From Halobacterium hubeiense (lineage in GTDB: Archaea > Halobacteriota > Halobacteria > Halobacteriales > Halobacteriaceae): DNA of 64,000 nt. Below the pieces are notes generated by a model. It was given only the letters and a program-made list of their open reading frames with translations, ran no database searches and had not been told where the DNA came from. A program made the position numbers and the translations under genes. Location: assembly GCF_001488575.1 (NCBI RefSeq), contig NZ_LN831303.1, forward strand, positions 1 to 64,000, in the 5' to 3' direction. This document shows positions 18,045 to 26,258 of the stretch, piece by piece (position 1 is the stretch's first letter; each line of letters opens with the position of its first letter).

Positions 18045-18646
18045 ACACGGCCGACGACGTGCGCTCGGTCCACGCCGGCCTCGGCGACGCGTTCCGGTCC
18101 GCGTACCACAACAGCGTCGCGACCGTCGTCGTCAGCCTCGCGTGGTTCGTGGCCTCGCTCCCGCTGGTCACTGTCGGCCCGGCGACGCTGGCCGCGTACG
18201 CGGCCGTCCAGTCGGTCCGCGAGCGCGGCCACGTCGACCGCGGTGACGTCCGCGACGCGCTGGCCGCGCACTGGCACAACTCGGCGCTCCTCAGCGGCGT
18301 GTTCGTTGTGTTCACCGCCGTCACCGTCGCCTACGCGACGCAGTACCTCGAGACGGGCGCCGTCAGCGCGGGCGCGCTCGCCGTCGTCGCGGGCTACCTG
18401 ACCGCCCACCTCGCGGTCGTCCTCGTCGTCGCGTTCGTCCGTCTCTCGGAGGGCGCGTCGGTCCACGAGGCGGTCACCAGCGGCTACTCGTGGACCGTCA
18501 CCCACCCCTTGGACACCGTGCTGCTCGGGTTCGTCAGCGTCGGCCTGTTCGCCGTCAGCGCCCTGCTCACCGTCACCGTCTGTCTGGTGTTCCCGTTCCT
18601 GCTGTTCACGTTCCACGTCGCCGTCGTCGGCCGACGCACGGCCTGA
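18041..18646 (+). CDS. DUF624 / YesL-like membrane protein
   Basis: 201 aa, four to five hydrophobic helices, with a hydrophilic first 25 residues (acidic/His). The fold pattern ALVVSLAWFVASLPLVTVGPATLAAY resembles YesL/DUF624 proteins, which in many bacteria and haloarchaea are encoded beside CUT1 sugar transporters. A TransMembrane accessory role is assumed, but no biochemical function is established. The start ATG overlaps the stop of an upstream mini-ORF. It follows the second transporter operon in the same direction and is probably part of it. Confidence 0.75.
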   Translation: MNTADDVRSVHAGLGDAFRSAYHNSVATVVVSLAWFVASLPLVTVGPATLAAYAAVQSVRERGHVDRGDVRDALAAHWHNSALLSGVFVVFTAVTVAYATQYLETGAVSAGALAVVAGYLTAHLAVVLVVAFVRLSEGASVHEAVTSGYSWTVTHPLDTVLLGFVSVGLFAVSALLTVTVCLVFPFLLFTFHVAVVGRRTA

Positions 18647-18709
18647 ACGCGGCCCTCGGCGACCCGGCGGCTGCCGCAATCACAGGTACTACTCACCGGC
18701 GATGCGTCG

Positions 18710-19171
18710 TCACGCGTCGGGTCCGCGACGGACGAACGTCACCGGGCACGGCGACGAGAGCATCACCGACTGGGCGACGCTCCCGAAGAACGCCTTCCCC
18801 GTGGGGCTGCGGCTGCGCCCGCCGACGAACACGCGGTCGGCGGCCACCTCCTCCGCGACCCGGACGATTTCCTCCGCGGGGTCGCCGATTGCGCCGCGGA
18901 CCGTGTACTCGACGCCGGCGTCCTCGAACGCGTCCACGAGCTCGTGAATCACCGCGTCCCGGCGCGCGACGACGTCCGGGTCGACGTCCTCGCTCGACGG
19001 GTCGAACTCCACCTTCCGCGCGGTGTCCTCGAACTCGTCCGCGGAGAACACGTGCAGCAGTACGACCGTCGCGCCGGTCGGCTGTGCGACCTTGATCGTC
19101 TCGGTAGCGAGGCGAATCCGCCGGTCGCGGTCGCCCGGTCCGATGCCCACCAGTATGGTATCGAATGGCAT
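18710..19171 (-). CDS. Universal stress protein (UspA family)
   Basis: 153 aa UspA domain with a complete nucleotide-binding signature near the C-terminus (VGGRSRSPTGKAFFGSVAQSV, equivalent to G-2x-G-9x-G-S). The start MPFDTILVGIGPGDRD is the ATG at 19169-19171; the longer upstream frame is not conserved in character. The 5' half is acidic and haloarchaea-like. It is transcribed away from the DUF624 gene (convergent) and stands alone. It is a paralogue of the Usp at 10182, which has a degenerate ATP loop, so the two probably differ in ATP binding. Confidence 0.88.
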   Translation of the reverse strand: MPFDTILVGIGPGDRDRRIRLATETIKVAQPTGATVVLLHVFSADEFEDTARKVEFDPSSEDVDPDVVARRDAVIHELVDAFEDAGVEYTVRGAIGDPAEEIVRVAEEVAADRVFVGGRSRSPTGKAFFGSVAQSVMLSSPCPVTFVRRGPDA

Positions 19172-19345
19172 ACAGGTAGGTGGATGCAACCACGCATAAA
19201 CATTACCCCGGTTCGAGGTGCGGCCCGTCACTGGGTCGCCGCGAAATCAGTTCGTCCAGCGAAGAAACAGCGGCGACGGGACCGACTGGGCGGTTCGGTC
19301 GCGTCTCGCTGTCGCGTCACTACGGGGCGTCTGCTCGGCTCCGGC

Positions 19346-20215
19346 TTACAGCTGTTCGACGGGATTCTGTAGCGTACCGACGTTCTCGATTTCGATGCTG
19401 ACGAGGTCGCCCTCCTGTAGCGTGAAGTCGTCCGGCGGGATGATGGAAGTCCCGGTGAGGAGCGCGGTCGACTTGGGGACGTAGTTGTAGCGGCGGAAGT
19501 AATCCGCGAGCTCGTCGCAGGTCCGCACCATCTCGCTCGTCGAGGTGCTCTCGGTGAACGCGACGTCGCCATCTCGCTCGATAGTCAGCGTCATCTCGAC
19601 GTCGTGGGGGTCGCCGATGGTTTCCTCGGTGACCACGCAGGGACCGATGGCACAGCTCTTGTCGTAAATCTTGCTCTGCGGGAGATAGAGGAGGTTGTCG
19701 CGCTCGATGTCGCGACTGCAGACGTCGTTACCGACCGTGTAACCGACGATGTTCCCGTCGTGGAGTATCACCGTGAACTCCGGTTCGGGCACGTCCCAGT
19801 CGGAGTCCCCGCGAATCCCGATATTGTCGCCGGGACCGACCGTCCGCGTGGGCGTGCCCTTGAAGTAGACTTCGGGGCGGTCGCCCTCGTAGGCACCGAT
19901 GTAGGCCTCTTCAAGACCCCCCTCGCCCTCGCGGGACTCCTGACTGATGGCGTACGTGACGCCCCCGCCCCACACCTCGTCTGGGTCGACGGGGCGAATC
20001 AGGTGTTCGCTGACGGTTTCGAGGTCGACGCTCGGGGCGTCGTCGAGGTGTCGCCGCGCGACGTCGTCGACGCTCTGGTCGGTGAGCGACGCCGCGTCGG
20101 CCAGCTCCATGAACGAGGCCGGCTCGGGTTCGGTCTCGGTCAGATTGTACGCGCCGTCGTCGTCTTCTGCGATTAGCGATATAGTCCCGTCTCTCTGTAT
20201 GCGGTAGTATCGCAT
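19346..20215 (-). CDS. xacE: FAH-family 2-keto-3-deoxypentonate dehydratase, XacE-like (copy 1)
   Basis: 289 aa member of the FAH family long form. The N-terminal domain begins MRYYRIQRDGTISL; the catalytic domain contains EVWGGGVTYAISQESR, TVGPGDNIGIRGDSDWDVPE (metal and substrate loop), YTVGNDVCSRDIE and LLTGTSIIPPDDFTL. These match the haloarchaeal 2-keto-3-deoxy-D-xylonate / L-arabinonate dehydratase type, which yields 2-oxoglutarate semialdehyde. The frame is open upstream but the start is the ATG at 20215, with minus-strand box A (GCTATTTATCGG, near 20241) 26 nt away. Class A palindromes lie at 20273 and 20375. It follows the enolase-type dehydratase in the same direction. About two thirds of positions look shared with the copy at 34896. 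Confidence 0.82.
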   Translation of the reverse strand: MRYYRIQRDGTISLIAEDDDGAYNLTETEPEPASFMELADAASLTDQSVDDVARRHLDDAPSVDLETVSEHLIRPVDPDEVWGGGVTYAISQESREGEGGLEEAYIGAYEGDRPEVYFKGTPTRTVGPGDNIGIRGDSDWDVPEPEFTVILHDGNIVGYTVGNDVCSRDIERDNLLYLPQSKIYDKSCAIGPCVVTEETIGDPHDVEMTLTIERDGDVAFTESTSTSEMVRTCDELADYFRRYNYVPKSTALLTGTSIIPPDDFTLQEGDLVSIEIENVGTLQNPVEQL

Positions 20216-20272
20216 ATCTTCACGTGCATCATCGACCGATAAATAGCTTTGTGTGTATCGTTCGCACGCCCT

Positions 20273-20289
20273 GTCCGGCAATGCCGGAT
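20273..20289. promoter_or_regulatory. Class A palindrome (putative IclR operator)
   Basis: GTCCGG-CAATG-CCGGAT, a 6-5-6 inverted repeat with mismatched outer pair. It lies about 30 bp upstream of the minus-strand box A of the xacE-like gene. Confidence 0.5.
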
Positions 20290-20374
20290 AGACATAGCGC
20301 GTATCATTACAGGCATAGAGATGTAATGAAGCGGCGAAGCGTGCTGATAACCGCCGAAAACCCGCGAACAATTT

Positions 20375-20391
20375 TTCCGGCATGGCCGGAA
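20375..20391. promoter_or_regulatory. Class A palindrome, perfect arms (putative IclR operator)
   Basis: TTCCGG-CATGG-CCGGAA, perfect 6-bp arms. It lies about 130 bp upstream of the xacE-like promoter on the minus strand. Confidence 0.5.
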
Positions 20392-20611
20392 GGCGCTATT
20401 GAGATGACAGCTACCCCCGACTCAGCTCCGTCAGGTCAACTGTGGCGTCGTGGCGGACTCCCACTCGACTCGGGAGCGGACGACTGCGAGTCGGACTTCG
20501 ACGATACCACCGGCGAGAAATTGAGCAGCGGCTGTCTCGGAACGCAGTCAGAACCGGGTCGAGAACGTGAACCGACCCGGCGTGGGGACAGACGCGGTAA
20601 AGCGGCGTGAG

Positions 20612-21787
20612 TTAGCGCTTCTCGACGGCGCGCTTCTCCCAGTCCTGCTCCCAGAGGTCGATGGTGTGGACCTTGTCCTCGGTGTAGGCGTGCTCCTCGA
20701 CGACGTCGTGGTTGAGTTCGATGCCGTAGCCGGGGCCCTCGGGAATCTGCATGTAGCCGTCCTCGACGACCAGTGGCTCCTTCAAGAGGTTGTCCACCCA
20801 GTCGACGTCGTACGTCTGGAACATCTCCTGGATGCGGAAGTTCGGGATGGACGTGCAGAAGTGCCCGTAGATGGCGCCGGCGACCGGCCCCTGCGGGTTG
20901 TGCGGCGCGACGTCCACGTGGTCAGCCTCGGCGAGGCCGGCAATCTTCTTTCCCTCGGTGATGCCGCCGGTGTTCATCAGGTCCGGCTGGAAGACGTCGA
21001 CGTCCGTGCGCGTGACCAGTTCGTAGAAGTCGTGTTTGGTCATGTGGCGCTCGCCCGTCGCGACCGGAATCGGGGACTTCCGGGCGACCTCCGCGAGGCT
21101 GTTGATGGAGTCCGGCGGGCACGGCTCTTCGAACCACGTCGGATTGAACTCGTCGAGCTCGCGAGCGATTTCGACCGCCTGCCCGGCGGAGAAGCGGCCG
21201 TGACACTCGATGAGCAGGTCGACGTCGGGCCCGACGGCCTCGCGGACCGCGCGCACGATGTCGACGGCGTGGTTCTGGTCCTTCCGGGACATGGACTGCC
21301 ACGCGGTCCCGAACGGGTCGAACTTCATCGCGTCGTAGCCGTCGTCGACGACGCGCTCGGCGGCCTCGGCGAAGCCCTCCGGCTCGCCGTCGGTGTCTGT
21401 GTACCAGCCGTTCGCGTACGCGCGAAGTTCGGTGCCGTGGACGGGGCCGCCGAGCAGGTCGTAGACCGGCTCGTCCAGAACCTTCCCCTTGATGTCCCAA
21501 CACGCCATGTCGATGGCGGAGACGACGGTCGTGTTGACGACGTTCTTGGAGAACCACTCGTCACGGTACATCTCCAGCCAGAGCGACTCGGTGTCGAAGG
21601 GGTCCCGACCGATGAAGAAGTTCGACATCTCGTCGATGGCTTTCGCGACTGTGCGCGGCTTGTCGTGCGTCGTCGCCTCCGCGAGCCCGGTCACGCCGGC
21701 GTCCGTCTCGACTTCGACGAACACCCACGGTTTCCACGGATTCGCGACCAGATAGGTCTCGACGCCGGTGATGCTAACGTCCGACAT
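20612..21787 (-). CDS. Enolase-superfamily sugar-acid dehydratase (DgoD / MR-MLE type)
   Basis: 391 aa, mandelate racemase/muconate lactonising enzyme group. The N-terminal capping domain (VFVEVETDAGVTGLAEATTH) is followed by a TIM barrel with KFD after GYDAM, metal ligands in LIECHGRFS, WFEEPCPP and ATGERHM, and a catalytic His in VAPHNPQGPVAG. The layout ECHGR / EEP / GER / PHNPxGP follows galactonate dehydratase rather than XacD (DCHWSF / LEDP / GEN / MHNVSSP). The start MSDVSITGVE is the ATG at 21787 with minus-strand box A (ATATATTTATTA) about 30 nt upstream. It is divergent from the IclR gene and upstream of the XacE-like gene. Likely substrate: a pentonate, galactonate or related sugar acid. 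Confidence 0.87.
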   Translation of the reverse strand: MSDVSITGVETYLVANPWKPWVFVEVETDAGVTGLAEATTHDKPRTVAKAIDEMSNFFIGRDPFDTESLWLEMYRDEWFSKNVVNTTVVSAIDMACWDIKGKVLDEPVYDLLGGPVHGTELRAYANGWYTDTDGEPEGFAEAAERVVDDGYDAMKFDPFGTAWQSMSRKDQNHAVDIVRAVREAVGPDVDLLIECHGRFSAGQAVEIARELDEFNPTWFEEPCPPDSINSLAEVARKSPIPVATGERHMTKHDFYELVTRTDVDVFQPDLMNTGGITEGKKIAGLAEADHVDVAPHNPQGPVAGAIYGHFCTSIPNFRIQEMFQTYDVDWVDNLLKEPLVVEDGYMQIPEGPGYGIELNHDVVEEHAYTEDKVHTIDLWEQDWEKRAVEKR

Positions 21788-21868
21788 TGCAAGCCATTCG
21801 TCTGAGAGGAGTGTAATAAATATATTCATGTGGCAATGCCGTTGAAGCCGCTGCTTTTCCCGGTCTCG

Positions 21869-21885
21869 TTCCGCTATCGGCGGAA
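21869..21885. promoter_or_regulatory. Class A palindrome abutting the IclR1 promoter
   Basis: TTCCGC-TATCG-GCGGAA, perfect 6-bp arms. It ends exactly where box A (AATATCTATATG, 21884-21894) of the IclR gene begins, and lies about 50 bp upstream of the minus-strand dehydratase promoter. The position suggests autoregulation and control of the divergent gene. Confidence 0.65.
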
Positions 21886-21917
21886 TATCTATATGCCATC
21901 GCACGAACAGCACTCGT

Positions 21918-22682
21918 ATGCCAACAAACGACGCCCCAATCGGCTCGGTGAAGACCACCGTGACCATCATCGAGGCGCTCCAGGAGTTGGGCCAAACAGG
22001 TGTATCGGAGCTCGCCGACCACCTGGATATCCCGACGAGTACGGCGTTCGACCACCTCCGCACGCTGGAGAACGAAGGGTTCGTGACCAGCGACGACGAC
22101 GACGGCTACCGCGTGGGCGCTCGCTTCCTCGAAATCGGCGGCTACGCCCGCAAGCGAGACCCCATCTACGACGTGGCCGAGCCCGAGATTCAGAAGATGG
22201 CCCACCAGACGGGCGAGCACGCGAACCTCGTCGTCGAGCAGTGCGGGAAGGCGGTGTTCTACGCGAAAGCCGAGGGTGAAGACGCCTTCGAGCTGGACAC
22301 GCACGTCGGCAAGCACGTCCACCTCTCGACGACGTCCGCGGGGAAGGCGATTCTGGCGGAGTACTCCGACGAGGAGATTCACGCGATTCTCGACGAGCAC
22401 GGCCTCCCGCAAGTCACCGAGCACACGGTCACCGACCGCGACCGACTGTTCGACGAAATCGAGGAGTGCCGCGAGCGCGGCTACGCCATCGACGACGAGG
22501 AGCGCATCCCGGGCGTCCGCTGCGTCGGCGCGGCGATTACCGACGACGACGGCGACGTGCTCGGCGCGGTCAGCGTCTCCGGCCCGAAGAGCGGGATGCA
22601 GGACGAGCGTTTCCAGGAGGAGATTCCCGACCTCGTGTTGCGGACCGCCAACGTCATCGAAGTCAATATGAAGTACCGGTAG
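21918..22682 (+). CDS. IclR-family transcriptional regulator 1
   Basis: 254 aa. N-terminal winged helix (residues about 8-70; SELADHLDIPTSTAFDHLRT is the recognition-helix region) and C-terminal effector-binding domain (GEHANLVVEQCGKAVFYAKA, HLSTTSAGKAILAEY, IDDEERIPGVRCVGA). It is leaderless, with box A about 26 nt upstream. A perfect TTCCGC-N5-GCGGAA palindrome touches that box A. The neighbours are a divergent sugar-acid dehydratase and a downstream arabinofuranosidase, so it is a good candidate regulator for the arabinose branch. It is a paralogue of IclR2 at 32147 (XacR-like), with clearly different recognition-helix residues. Confidence 0.9.
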   Translation: MPTNDAPIGSVKTTVTIIEALQELGQTGVSELADHLDIPTSTAFDHLRTLENEGFVTSDDDDGYRVGARFLEIGGYARKRDPIYDVAEPEIQKMAHQTGEHANLVVEQCGKAVFYAKAEGEDAFELDTHVGKHVHLSTTSAGKAILAEYSDEEIHAILDEHGLPQVTEHTVTDRDRLFDEIEECRERGYAIDDEERIPGVRCVGAAITDDDGDVLGAVSVSGPKSGMQDERFQEEIPDLVLRTANVIEVNMKYR

Positions 22683-22773
22683 GACCGGTACCCGATGGAT
22701 GGCGTCGTCTGGGGTGTTTCGGTCGCTCCAACCCATTGATTTATAATCATCGACCCGACAACCATGCATTCAC

Positions 22774-24279
22774 ATGGCAAACGCCCGCGTTACTGTCCAT
22801 CCAGAGGCGCGCATCGACCGCATCGAACCGGAAGTCCACGGCCACTTCTCCGAACACCTCGGCCGCTGCGTGTACGACGGGCTGTGGACCGACGACGTCG
22901 CGAACGAGGACGGGTTCCGCGAGGATGTCCTCGAACTCCTCGCAGACCTCGACATCCCGGTACTCAGGTGGCCGGGCGGCTGTTTCGCCGACGACTACCA
23001 CTGGGAGGACGGCGTCGGCCCGCGGGAGGAGCGACCGCGCCGCCGCAACCTCTTCTGGGCGCAGGGCCGCGAGGACGTCCCCGAGGAGTCCAACGCCTTC
23101 GGCACCGACGAGTTCCTCGAACTCTGTGAGAAAATCGGCACCGAACCGTACCTCGCTGCGAACGTCGGCTCCGGCGACCCGCAGGAGGCCGCCGACTGGA
23201 TGGAGTACTGCAGCTACGACGGTGACACCGAACTTGCCGACCGCCGCCGCGAGAACGGCCACGAGGAGCCCTACGAGGTGCCCTACTGGGGCGTCGGGAA
23301 CGAGAACTGGGGCTGTGGCGGGCAGATGAGTCCCGAGCAGTACGCCCGCGAGTTTCGTCGATTCGCGACCTACATGGGGTCGATGGACAATCTGATGCTC
23401 GACTACGACGTCGAGCTCATCGCCTGCGGCTTCGAGGGCCACGAGTGGAACCGCCGCTTCATGGAGGAGGTCGCCAGCGGCCGCTGGGGCGTCGACTTCC
23501 CGCTGGACCACCTCACGCTCCACCACTACTACGGGCGCGGGATGACCGTCTCCGAGTCCGACGAGGACGACTACGACGAACTCCTCGTGGACGCTCTCGA
23601 GATGGAAGAGCACATCGAGCGCATCGCGTCCACCATCGACGCCGTCGCGACGACCCGCGACATCGGCGTCATCGTCGACGAGTGGGGGACGTGGCACACC
23701 GAGGCCGTCCCGGAGAACGGCCTCGAACAGCCGGGGACCGTCCTCGACGCGCTCTCCGCCGCGGCCGTCCTCGACGTCTTCAACCACAACGCGGACGTGA
23801 TGACGATGTCGAACATCGCGCAGACCGTCAACGTCCTGCAGTGCCTCATCGAGACGGAGGGCGACGACGCGTGGGCGCGCCCGACGTACCGCGTCTTCGA
23901 CCTCTACGCGCCCCACAAGGGCAACGAAGCCATCACGACGTCGGTAGACACCCCGGAGCGCGAGGTTGAGCGGACGGACGACGACCTGCCGCTGGTCGGC
24001 GCGTCCGCCTCGGTCGCCGACGACGGCGAGACGTACGTGACGGTCACGAATCTGGACTGCCGCGGCAGCCACAGCATCGAGGTCGCCATCGAGGGCGAGG
24101 ACACGTCCTCCGAGGACATCGATGCGCAGGTGCTGTTCGAGGGGCAGGACCCCGACCTCGAAGTGGACGCGTCCAACGCCGACGAGTTTGCGGCCGACGA
24201 CCTCGACGTTGACGTCGACGGAGACGTGCTGACCGTGGACCTCGCGCCGTCGACGGTCGCCGGCATCTCTATCGAGTAA
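22774..24279 (+). CDS. GH51 alpha-L-arabinofuranosidase
   Basis: 501 aa glycoside hydrolase family 51 enzyme that removes terminal L-arabinofuranose from arabinan or arabinoxylan. It begins with HGHFSEHLGRCVYDGLW, then the RWPGGCFADDYHW loop (66-77). The catalytic acid/base is Glu177 in WGVGNENWGCG and the nucleophile Glu303 in VIVDEWGTW. The C-terminal beta-sandwich ends at LAPSTVAGISIE. No signal peptide is visible, so it acts in the cytoplasm on imported arabino-oligosaccharides. Box A (GATTTATAATC) is about 27-32 nt upstream of the ATG. It lies downstream of IclR1. Convergent with the lactonase gene, with 9 bp between. Confidence 0.93.
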   Translation: MANARVTVHPEARIDRIEPEVHGHFSEHLGRCVYDGLWTDDVANEDGFREDVLELLADLDIPVLRWPGGCFADDYHWEDGVGPREERPRRRNLFWAQGREDVPEESNAFGTDEFLELCEKIGTEPYLAANVGSGDPQEAADWMEYCSYDGDTELADRRRENGHEEPYEVPYWGVGNENWGCGGQMSPEQYAREFRRFATYMGSMDNLMLDYDVELIACGFEGHEWNRRFMEEVASGRWGVDFPLDHLTLHHYYGRGMTVSESDEDDYDELLVDALEMEEHIERIASTIDAVATTRDIGVIVDEWGTWHTEAVPENGLEQPGTVLDALSAAAVLDVFNHNADVMTMSNIAQTVNVLQCLIETEGDDAWARPTYRVFDLYAPHKGNEAITTSVDTPEREVERTDDDLPLVGASASVADDGETYVTVTNLDCRGSHSIEVAIEGEDTSSEDIDAQVLFEGQDPDLEVDASNADEFAADDLDVDVDGDVLTVDLAPSTVAGISIE

Positions 24280-24288
24280 CGAGTCGGA

Positions 24289-25257
24289 CTACGCTTTCTG
24301 CCACGCGACGAGCCCATCTTTCGTCGTCCGTTCGAGGTTGCCGCGGTCGACGTGCGCGGCGAAGTGTCCGGACAATGGGTACGCGAGGTCCGCGTCCAGT
24401 CCGTAGCTGCCGCGGCGCTCCACGAAGGCGTCGATTGCTTCGCGGAGCGTCAGCGGCCCCTCGGCGTCGACGAGGTCGAGCGCGAGTGCGTCCACCTCTG
24501 AGGCGAACGCCAGCGATTCGTCGAGGAACGCGTCGACGGCCTCGCCCTCGAAGACCTCGTAGTGGGTCAGCGAGAGCGTGTCTGCGTCCAGCGCGCGGAG
24601 GAGCTCGATGGTGTTCTGGTACGCCGGGTATAGGTAGTACGGCGGCGGCTGGATGTACTCGTCGTCGACAGTGAAGACGCCGCGGCCGAACACCGCATCG
24701 CCGCCGACGACGACATCGTGCGTCGCGTCGTAGAGCACGAGGTGGCCGCGGGTGTGTCCCGGCGTGTGGAGCACGTCGAGTTCGCGGTCCGCGAGCGCGA
24801 GCTGCTCGCCGCCGCGGAGGCGGAGGTCGATGCGCTCGCCTGCGCCTATCATCCCGTCGAGCCAGTCGCGGGTCTCCTTGTCGTACGTGATGCCGTGGTC
24901 GTCAGCGAACATCCCGTAGCGCTCGTCCATGAGGGCGTCGACGCTCTCCATCAGGTCGGCGTCGGTCTCGTGTGCCGCCAGCGTCACCGACGGCGCGTGC
25001 TCGCGGAGTTCCTCGTTCCCGCCGTGATGGTCGGCGTCGGCGTGCGTGATAAGCGCCAGCGAAACGTCCGCCAGCGTCCAACCGTCCGCTTCGAGGGCGG
25101 GCTCGTACACCGTCGTTGGTGCGTCGGCGACACCCGGGTCGACGATGACCGGCCCATTCGCACCGTCCAAGACGTGGTAGCCGTGTATCTTCCCGTCGAT
25201 GACCGTCTCGACCCGCGTGATGCCCGGCGCTATCGTTGTCGTTTCCGTGTCGCGCAT
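24289..25257 (-). CDS. xacC: MBL-fold hydrolase, probable pentonolactonase (XacC-like)
   Basis: 322 aa metallo-beta-lactamase fold. Zinc-binding motif HADADHHGG, later His in HTPGHTRGHLVLYD, Asp in VVGGDAVFGRG and His in LTHYEVFEG. It starts MRDTETTTIAPGITRV and contains DGKIHGYHVLDG, as I recall for the Haloferax XacC pentonolactonase. The function would be opening xylono- or arabinono-lactone made by the sugar dehydrogenases. It is placed between arabinose genes and has its own minus-strand promoter (CTTTTAGTAC about 30 nt upstream). Family certain; the lactonase role is inference from context and remembered similarity. Confidence 0.7.
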   Translation of the reverse strand: MRDTETTTIAPGITRVETVIDGKIHGYHVLDGANGPVIVDPGVADAPTTVYEPALEADGWTLADVSLALITHADADHHGGNEELREHAPSVTLAAHETDADLMESVDALMDERYGMFADDHGITYDKETRDWLDGMIGAGERIDLRLRGGEQLALADRELDVLHTPGHTRGHLVLYDATHDVVVGGDAVFGRGVFTVDDEYIQPPPYYLYPAYQNTIELLRALDADTLSLTHYEVFEGEAVDAFLDESLAFASEVDALALDLVDAEGPLTLREAIDAFVERRGSYGLDADLAYPLSGHFAAHVDRGNLERTTKDGLVAWQKA

Positions 25258-25377
25258 CTCGTTGGTGGCTCTCCCGGAGCGGTACTAAAAGTTCGGCCGC
25301 CGATGAGCCGGTTGCCCGCCCTGGGCCGACGTCTATTCGACAGTAGCTTTTTGTAGGATGGCACGTTACTGTTTCCC

Positions 25378-26166
25378 ATGGCGAAGCCGAGTCGTGCGAG
25401 CAACCCCCAGTATCACGTGCAGTCCCTGCACGAGTACGTCCTCGCTCCGCTTTCCGCGGCTGCGTCTCGTCTCGAACGCGAGCGGACGGAAGTCGCGACC
25501 GAGCGGGACGCTTTCCGGGAGTTCCGCGAGCGGATCGCTGACATCGAGCCGGCCCCGAGGACGGCCGCGCCGCGCTGCTTCGCCGAGAGCACCGGGCGCT
25601 CGCCGCGCACAGACGCGCTCGCCGACGTTCGCTCCGCGTACCGGGAGACCGTGATGGACGTCCCTCACTACGAGAGCGTGTACGGCGAACCGTTGGCCGG
25701 ACACGCCGCCGCGGAACTTCGGCCGGAACTAGGCCACCAGCTGGCCGAGACGACTTCGTCGTCGTTTACCGTCCCGCTGCGGGAGGCACTTCGGGTGGCC
25801 GCACAGCGGGCCATCGACGAACGGCAGCACCTCCTCGAACGACTCGACGAGGAGGAGTCTTCGATAAAGACCGCCCGTGGCGAGATTCTGGAGTTACTCC
25901 GTCCGCTCTCGACGACGGTCATCCCCGAGTGGCACCGGGGAACGTTCCTGCGACGACTCGATGCGATCGCCGACCGCCGACAGGAGCGCCTCCACGCGCG
26001 CGGTGACCTGCCGGATGACCGGGAGTATTCGCTTTGCACGCACCTCTACGACGACGCGGAGTGGACCTATCCCGTGTTGACCGCAGTGGCCCGCGTCCGG
26101 GAGACGGTCACCGTCGGCGAAGGCGGCGAGAGTGCTTTGTCGCAGCGTCGCTGCGAGTCGCTGTGA
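25378..26166 (+). CDS. Haloarchaeal conserved protein, DUF7260-like, function unknown
   Basis: 262 aa, no signal peptide. The N-terminal part (about 20-60) and the middle (about 130-170, ERQHLLERLDEEESSIKTAR) look like amphipathic or coiled-coil helices. The remainder is Arg/Asp-rich with no catalytic motif that I can see. Proteins of this type are common in haloarchaea as stand-alone genes. Box A (GCTTTTTGTA) lies about 26-30 nt before the ATG, so it is expressed on its own. I cannot assign a function; it appears to interrupt the arabinan gene block. Confidence 0.75.
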   Translation: MAKPSRASNPQYHVQSLHEYVLAPLSAAASRLERERTEVATERDAFREFRERIADIEPAPRTAAPRCFAESTGRSPRTDALADVRSAYRETVMDVPHYESVYGEPLAGHAAAELRPELGHQLAETTSSSFTVPLREALRVAAQRAIDERQHLLERLDEEESSIKTARGEILELLRPLSTTVIPEWHRGTFLRRLDAIADRRQERLHARGDLPDDREYSLCTHLYDDAEWTYPVLTAVARVRETVTVGEGGESALSQRRCESL

Positions 26167-26258
26167 GGTGTCCTCGGACGACACTGGGCCTGGCCACCCA
26201 ATGACGGGGAAAGATTATTACATACAGGAGTTGACGATAGTGTTGCGGTGAGGAGTAA

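Larger units (their letters stand above)
20216..20611. other. 396-bp intergenic control region
   Basis: It lies between the xacE-like gene and the enolase-type dehydratase (both minus). It contains the xacE box A near 20241, two class A palindromes and no convincing ORF; the weak plus-strand frame here has no family features. Confidence 0.6.
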